Origin: Rhodocyclaceae bacterium
Lineage (GTDB): Bacteria; Pseudomonadota; Gammaproteobacteria; Burkholderiales; Rhodocyclaceae
Length of the DNA stretch: 64,000 nt
Direction of reading: 5' to 3'
NCBI GenBank assembly: GCA_016721505.1
Contig: JADKHX010000012.1
Span: 1 to 64,000 of the forward strand
The stretch's first letter is position 1. Each line of letters starts with the position of its first letter. The notes beneath the pieces were generated by a model. The model was not told where the DNA came from. It did no database searches and was given only the letters and a program-made list of their open reading frames with translations. This document shows, piece after piece, positions 60,480 through 64,000 of the stretch. Both the position numbers and the translations under genes were made by a program.

Positions 60480-61895
60480 CTACTGCAACCCTACTTGACC
60501 CTTCCACATTTCCAAAATCCGACCACGGTCATAGGCCGTCCCACCTTTCATCGACCAAGCAATCGCAGGCAATTGCGTCGCGTCGCTTTTCACTCCTGCG
60601 CTGAACGCAACAAGGTCGGCGCGCTTCCCGACTACGAGGCTGCCGACATTGGTTTCGCGGCCTAGATATTTGGCACCATTCAGGCTGGCAACGCGCACTG
60701 CATCGGGCAGGGAGAAGCCCGCTTCAATCAGCAATTCGACTTGCCGCGTGGCTGAAAATCCAGCGATCACGCCGCCGTAGCCGGTAGGGTCGGTGCCTGC
60801 TACTAGCAGACCACCAGTATCGTGAAATTGCTTTTCCCAGGCCATGTTTTTTCGTAGCAGACTGGTCCAGCGCGCAGCGGCATCGCGGGCAATCAAAGTG
60901 TAGCGATTGACATAGGCTTCGCGCAGTTCCGGAATCAGCAAATCCAGCGCCGCTTGCGGGGCCATCGGGCGACCAGCGGTGAAGGTCTCAAAAATCGTTA
61001 GCGTTGAAGTGATCGCAACCTTGCGTTGAATCAGGTACTGCTGCAACTCCTTCATACGCGGATCGTTGATTGCCAGCCCATCCAGCCCAATTTCCACGGC
61101 TTTGCCGGCGGGGCATTCATCGGGCATTTTGTTGTCGACGAAATCGCTGGCAGCCAGAAACCCGTGTTCCAAATTATCGATGCCGCGCTCTGCAGCTTCG
61201 CGATAAGTTACCGAGCATAAATGGGCGGTGACTTTCGTATTTCGCGCATGAGCGGTGCGCACCATCGCTTCGAGTTGATCGCGGGTCAGATTGATGTAGC
61301 CCTTGAAAGAGTTGGCGCCTTCGTCAGCCCAATAGCCGATCATGCGCTCGACATCGGCAGACGTATTCAAACGCTGCATCTGCATCCCAAACGCCAAGGG
61401 GAAACTGCCATTGATAAACGGGGCAGTTACGTCAACGTCCGGCCCTATGGTCTTGCCGGCTGCGATGTCGCGGCGAACGTTTAAATCGGCATAGGGACTC
61501 ATGCTGCCGCCCGTGCGCAATGTGGTCACGCCACCGGCCAGATATAGCGCGGGGAAGCTGCGAAATAAGGCGCCGTAATTGCCGCCTTTCAGTGTGTAGA
61601 AAAAATGTTCGTGCAGCAAAACAAAACCGGGTGTCACCAGCGCGCCCTTGAGGTCTTTCACCGTCGCGTCGGCGGGGATGCGTATGCGCTTTTCATCGCC
61701 GATATCAGCGATGTTTTCGCCGCGGATGATGATGGTTTGATTGTCGCGAATGCCCGCGCCGGTGCCATCGATGACTTGCGCGTGGGTGAGCGCCAGAACC
61801 GGTTCATGGAACAGCACAAATGGATTGGCTGCATCTTCAGCATGCGTTACGGTGACGGCAGCTATCAGTGCGATGTAGAGCAGGAGGCGGATCAT
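60480..61895 (-). CDS. Secreted amidohydrolase
   Basis: About 471 residues from MIRLLLYIALIAAVTVTHAEDA, a signal peptide. Then the amidohydrolase fold: VLALTHAQVIDGTGAGIRDNQTIIIRGENIADIG, VTPGFVLLHEHFFYTLKGG with the HxH metal ligands, AHLCSVTYREAAERGIDNLEHGF for the next His residues and VAGTDPTGYGG for the Asp. The imidazolonepropionase/dipeptidase-like subgroup acts on cyclic amides or peptides. The upstream frame to 61958 covers a short palindromic repeat, so the true ATG is at 61895. A lipoprotein-type gene lies downstream. Confidence 0.85.
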   Translation of the reverse strand: MIRLLLYIALIAAVTVTHAEDAANPFVLFHEPVLALTHAQVIDGTGAGIRDNQTIIIRGENIADIGDEKRIRIPADATVKDLKGALVTPGFVLLHEHFFYTLKGGNYGALFRSFPALYLAGGVTTLRTGGSMSPYADLNVRRDIAAGKTIGPDVDVTAPFINGSFPLAFGMQMQRLNTSADVERMIGYWADEGANSFKGYINLTRDQLEAMVRTAHARNTKVTAHLCSVTYREAAERGIDNLEHGFLAASDFVDNKMPDECPAGKAVEIGLDGLAINDPRMKELQQYLIQRKVAITSTLTIFETFTAGRPMAPQAALDLLIPELREAYVNRYTLIARDAAARWTSLLRKNMAWEKQFHDTGGLLVAGTDPTGYGGVIAGFSATRQVELLIEAGFSLPDAVRVASLNGAKYLGRETNVGSLVVGKRADLVAFSAGVKSDATQLPAIAWSMKGGTAYDRGRILEMWKGQVGLQ

Positions 61896-61929
61896 AGTGA
61901 TTCCTCTTTGGCGGAATAAAGCAACGGGG

Positions 61930-61956
61930 AACAGCGTATTACCAGCACCAATTGGC
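61930..61956 (+). repeat. Short-form palindromic repeat (27 bp)
   Basis: AACAGCGTATTACCAGCACCAATTGGC, between the amidohydrolase and the GST gene; one stem base is changed. Confidence 0.8.
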
Positions 61957-61960
61957 AAAA

Positions 61961-62893
61961 TTATCCAGCCACTTTCAAGACATATCCGATTCGCGGGAAA
62001 TGCACATGCACGGTGCCGGCGCGTTCGTCGTGGCGACGCAAAGTGTATTGCGTGACGGCAGCCGCGATCAATTCACCCTCGGTTGTTTCAGCACCAAAAC
62101 TTTCAGCGGCAATGCTGACGGGAGTGCCAAGCGCGATGCCGTGTTCGTCCTGAAAAATTGCCGACTCTACCGGTGCAGGAATGGAGTTTGCAGCCAATGC
62201 AATTGCGTCCGTCGCGCTCAGTTTTTCTTGCTCGCCATGCCCAAAGGCGGCCATGCTGTCCATCCATTTCAGAACCCGCGGTGCGACTTGAAAAATATCC
62301 GCCATTACCGGCACGCAGACACGGGTGAACCACAGCGAGTGGTAGGCCGCGAAGTCGGCAATGCTTGGTGCAGGGCCAAGCAAAAATGCGCTTTGCGCCA
62401 GCATTGCTTCCAAGCGTAGCAAATAGCTTTTGCAAGCTGCTGAAGAATCCGCGGGGCGCAGGCGGGTCATGCCGCCACTCATCTTGGCGCGATCCTCGCC
62501 AAACGCCATTCGCGCTTCCGGTGGTGCGTTAGCGAAGGCTTGTGCGGCACCTTTGGGGCCAAGGTTGTAGGCCATCGCTGCCCAGAACAGCGTGGTGTCC
62601 GCCCACTGCGCGACGATGCGCGCATTGCCCTCCGAGTCGGCTGGATATAGGGTCGGACTCGGTTGGAGTTGTTCCAGTTGATCGCAAATCAATGCGCTGT
62701 CGCAATAAATGTCGGCACCGATCTGCATGCAAGGTGTTTTGCGATAGCCGCCGGTGAGTGCGACCACATCCGGTTTTGGCATGATGGACGGGATGATCAC
62801 CGACTTCCAGGCCAGCTTTTTGTAGCCGAACACCAAGCGAACTTTTTCTGAAAACGGTGATGCGGGATAGTGATGCAAAATGATTTCGTTCAT
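61961..62893 (-). CDS. Glutathione S-transferase family protein, extended
   Basis: 310 residues. Thioredoxin-like N-terminal GST domain: ILHHYPASPFSEKVRLVFGYKKLAWKSV, GGYRKTPCMQIGADIYCDSALICDQLE (cis-Pro and SA motif). An all-helical C-terminal domain is followed by an extra ~80 residues (AANSIPAPVESAIFQDEH...TQYTLRRHDERAGTVHVHFPRIGYVL) not typical of ordinary 200-230-residue GSTs. The extra part looks beta-rich. The catalytic Ser is near PASPFS. Upstream and downstream genes are unrelated. Confidence 0.82.
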   Translation of the reverse strand: MNEIILHHYPASPFSEKVRLVFGYKKLAWKSVIIPSIMPKPDVVALTGGYRKTPCMQIGADIYCDSALICDQLEQLQPSPTLYPADSEGNARIVAQWADTTLFWAAMAYNLGPKGAAQAFANAPPEARMAFGEDRAKMSGGMTRLRPADSSAACKSYLLRLEAMLAQSAFLLGPAPSIADFAAYHSLWFTRVCVPVMADIFQVAPRVLKWMDSMAAFGHGEQEKLSATDAIALAANSIPAPVESAIFQDEHGIALGTPVSIAAESFGAETTEGELIAAAVTQYTLRRHDERAGTVHVHFPRIGYVLKVAG

Positions 62894-62993
62894 GGATTTA
62901 CCCCTTTAAATTTTGTGCTTGGTCTGACTAGGCTATTGCCGATGAAGCCCGTAGAACGTTCCTTGACCGGTGACTGGAGCAGGGCGCCGATGC

Positions 62994-63392
62994 TCATCCC
63001 AGCACCGTGGTGATTTCAGTATTCACCGTTGTCATCAGTTTGTGCACCGGGCATTTGTCAGCGATGGCGAGCAATTCGGTGCGCTGCACCTCGGTCAGAT
63101 CGCCCTCCAGATATAACGTGGCGGTCAGTCGATACACCCCCCGGCGTTCGTCGCTAGCGTCACGACCAACGCTGACCCTTATGTCGGTCAGTGCAATATT
63201 CTTGCGTCGCGCGTACCAGACCAGCGTCAACGCTTTACAACTGCCTAGCGCGGTATCGTATAGGTCATGCGGCGATGGTCCGCTGTCGTTACCACCTTCT
63301 TCGACCGAGCCATCGGCGGCAAGCAGATGATTGCGGACATGGACGATATGTCGCATGGGCTGAGTGAGATCGCGAATGACGTCGATGTTCAT
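62994..63392 (-). CDS. OsmC-family peroxiredoxin-like protein
   Basis: 132 residues. DEGGNDSGPSPHDLYDTALGSCKALTLVWYARRKNIALTDIRV contains the first catalytic Cys in ALGSCKALT, and ELLAIADKCPVHKLM contains the second. These two redox Cys residues are the OsmC/Ohr hallmarks for detoxifying organic hydroperoxides. The start at 63392 follows AGAAAGGTCC. Single gene, convergent toward the GST. Confidence 0.9.
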   Translation of the reverse strand: MNIDVIRDLTQPMRHIVHVRNHLLAADGSVEEGGNDSGPSPHDLYDTALGSCKALTLVWYARRKNIALTDIRVSVGRDASDERRGVYRLTATLYLEGDLTEVQRTELLAIADKCPVHKLMTTVNTEITTVLG

Positions 63393-63535
63393 GATTGGAC
63401 CTTTCTCTGTGGAGTGGACTCCAGCTTAGCGCAGTCGAGGGGCCGAGGTTGATTCAAAATTTAAGAGCTGACGACTAGAATTGCAGTGATAGGTAAATAA
63501 TTTGTTCATTAGAAAATCCATCTAGGAGCAGGAAA

Positions 63536-64000
63536 ATGCAAATTGCAAATAAGGTGTTCATCATTACTGGCGGTGCATCGGGTTTGGGTGCGGCGACGGC
63601 ACGGCGATTGTTGGAAGCGGGTGGCAAAGTTGTGATGGCAGATTTGAACCAAGCGGCGGGCGACGCACTGGCGACCGAGCTTGGCGCGAATGCGGTTTTT
63701 TCGTTGACCAACGTATCCGACGAAGCGAGCGCGCAGGCCTGTGTGGCACTGGCGTTGAGTCGTTTTGGTGGTTTGCATGGCTTGGTGAATTGCGCCGGCG
63801 TTGGCCCTGCAGAAAAAGTTCTAGGCAAAAACGGCGTGCATGCACTGGCATCGTTTTCACGCACTATCAACATCAACGTAATCGGTACTTTCAATATGCT
63901 GCGCCTCGCCGCCGAAGCGATGAGCGCGCAAGATGCCGGCACTACCGGCGAGCGTGGGGTGATTATCAACACCGCATCGGTAGCAGCATTTGATGGACAA
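63536..64000 (+). CDS. SDR-family dehydrogenase (HSD17B10-like), partial
   Basis: The first 155 codons of a short-chain dehydrogenase running off the window. [38 protein letters not shown] is the NAD-binding TGGASGLG motif. [16 protein letters not shown] is the NAG region and [17 protein letters not shown] follows. The insertion [19 protein letters not shown] and [18 protein letters not shown] resemble 3-hydroxyacyl-CoA dehydrogenases (type 2). AGGAGCAGGAAA gives a strong ribosome-binding site. The catalytic Ser/Tyr/Lys lie beyond the window. Confidence 0.9.
   Translation, partial: MQIANKVFIITGGASGLGAATARRLLEAGGKVVMADLNQAAGDALATELGANAVFSLTNVSDEASAQACVALALSRFGGLHGLVNCAGVGPAEKVLGKNGVHALASFSRTININVIGTFNMLRLAAEAMSAQDAGTTGERGVIINTASVAAFDGQ

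Overview
The window looks like a chromosomal segment of a betaproteobacterium. It carries the conserved ribF-ileS-lspA-fkpB-ispH run, earP next to an EF-P with Arg32, divergent ppk/ppx, uvrC-pgsA-tRNA-Gly-tRNA-Cys, waaF, and an FNR-type regulator with four cysteines. I cannot name the genus. Most of the window is dense housekeeping sequence. The first ~10 kb is looser and full of gene relics.

Layout. 0-5.3 kb: a decayed type I restriction-modification locus (frameshifted hsdM, a second hsdM relic, an hsdR stub) holding a TlpA-like thioredoxin, an orphan HicB, a Fic protein with a degenerate active site and a VapBC-type toxin-antitoxin pair. 5.3-10.5 kb: a truncated EamA permease, an FNR regulator, small secreted or membrane proteins and relics of hicB and a dienelactone hydrolase. 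10.5-13.3 kb: an unusual fusion of a dead group II intron-type reverse transcriptase domain with a TolA-like coiled coil and a TonB C-terminal domain. 13.4-26.2 kb: polyphosphate metabolism, EF-P rhamnosylation, UvrC, PgsA, two tRNAs and a DUF349 protein. 26.4-31.4 kb: a complete polar amino-acid ABC transporter, an EamA permease, an SRAP protein and tRNA-Arg. 31.5-43.5 kb: minus-strand housekeeping genes (ispH, fkpB, lspA, ileS, ribF, amiC, tsaE, a rhodanese, HU, mnmA, a Nudix hydrolase), with queG on the plus strand. 43.7-49.5 kb: ilvE, a zf-CHCC protein, waaF, a YheT hydrolase, a phosphomannomutase and small proteins. 49.6-64 kb: a peptidase, alaS, ugpQ/ugpB, tRNA-Thr, a condensation-domain acyltransferase, an amidohydrolase, a GST, OsmC and the start of an SDR gene.

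The most striking signal is a dispersed palindromic repeat family, with 16 clear copies in 64 kb. The long form is about 96 bp and can form four successive hairpins. The short form is about 27 bp: the two ends of the long form with the middle missing. Both lengths are multiples of three. Copies lie between genes but also in frame inside uvrC, ispH, earP, amiC, waaF, alaS and ugpQ, on either strand and in several reading frames. This resembles in behaviour, but not in sequence as far as I can tell, the Rickettsia palindromic elements that insert into proteins. A second, unrelated palindromic GC-rich block interrupts ileS in frame. The second standout is the reverse transcriptase-TonB fusion.
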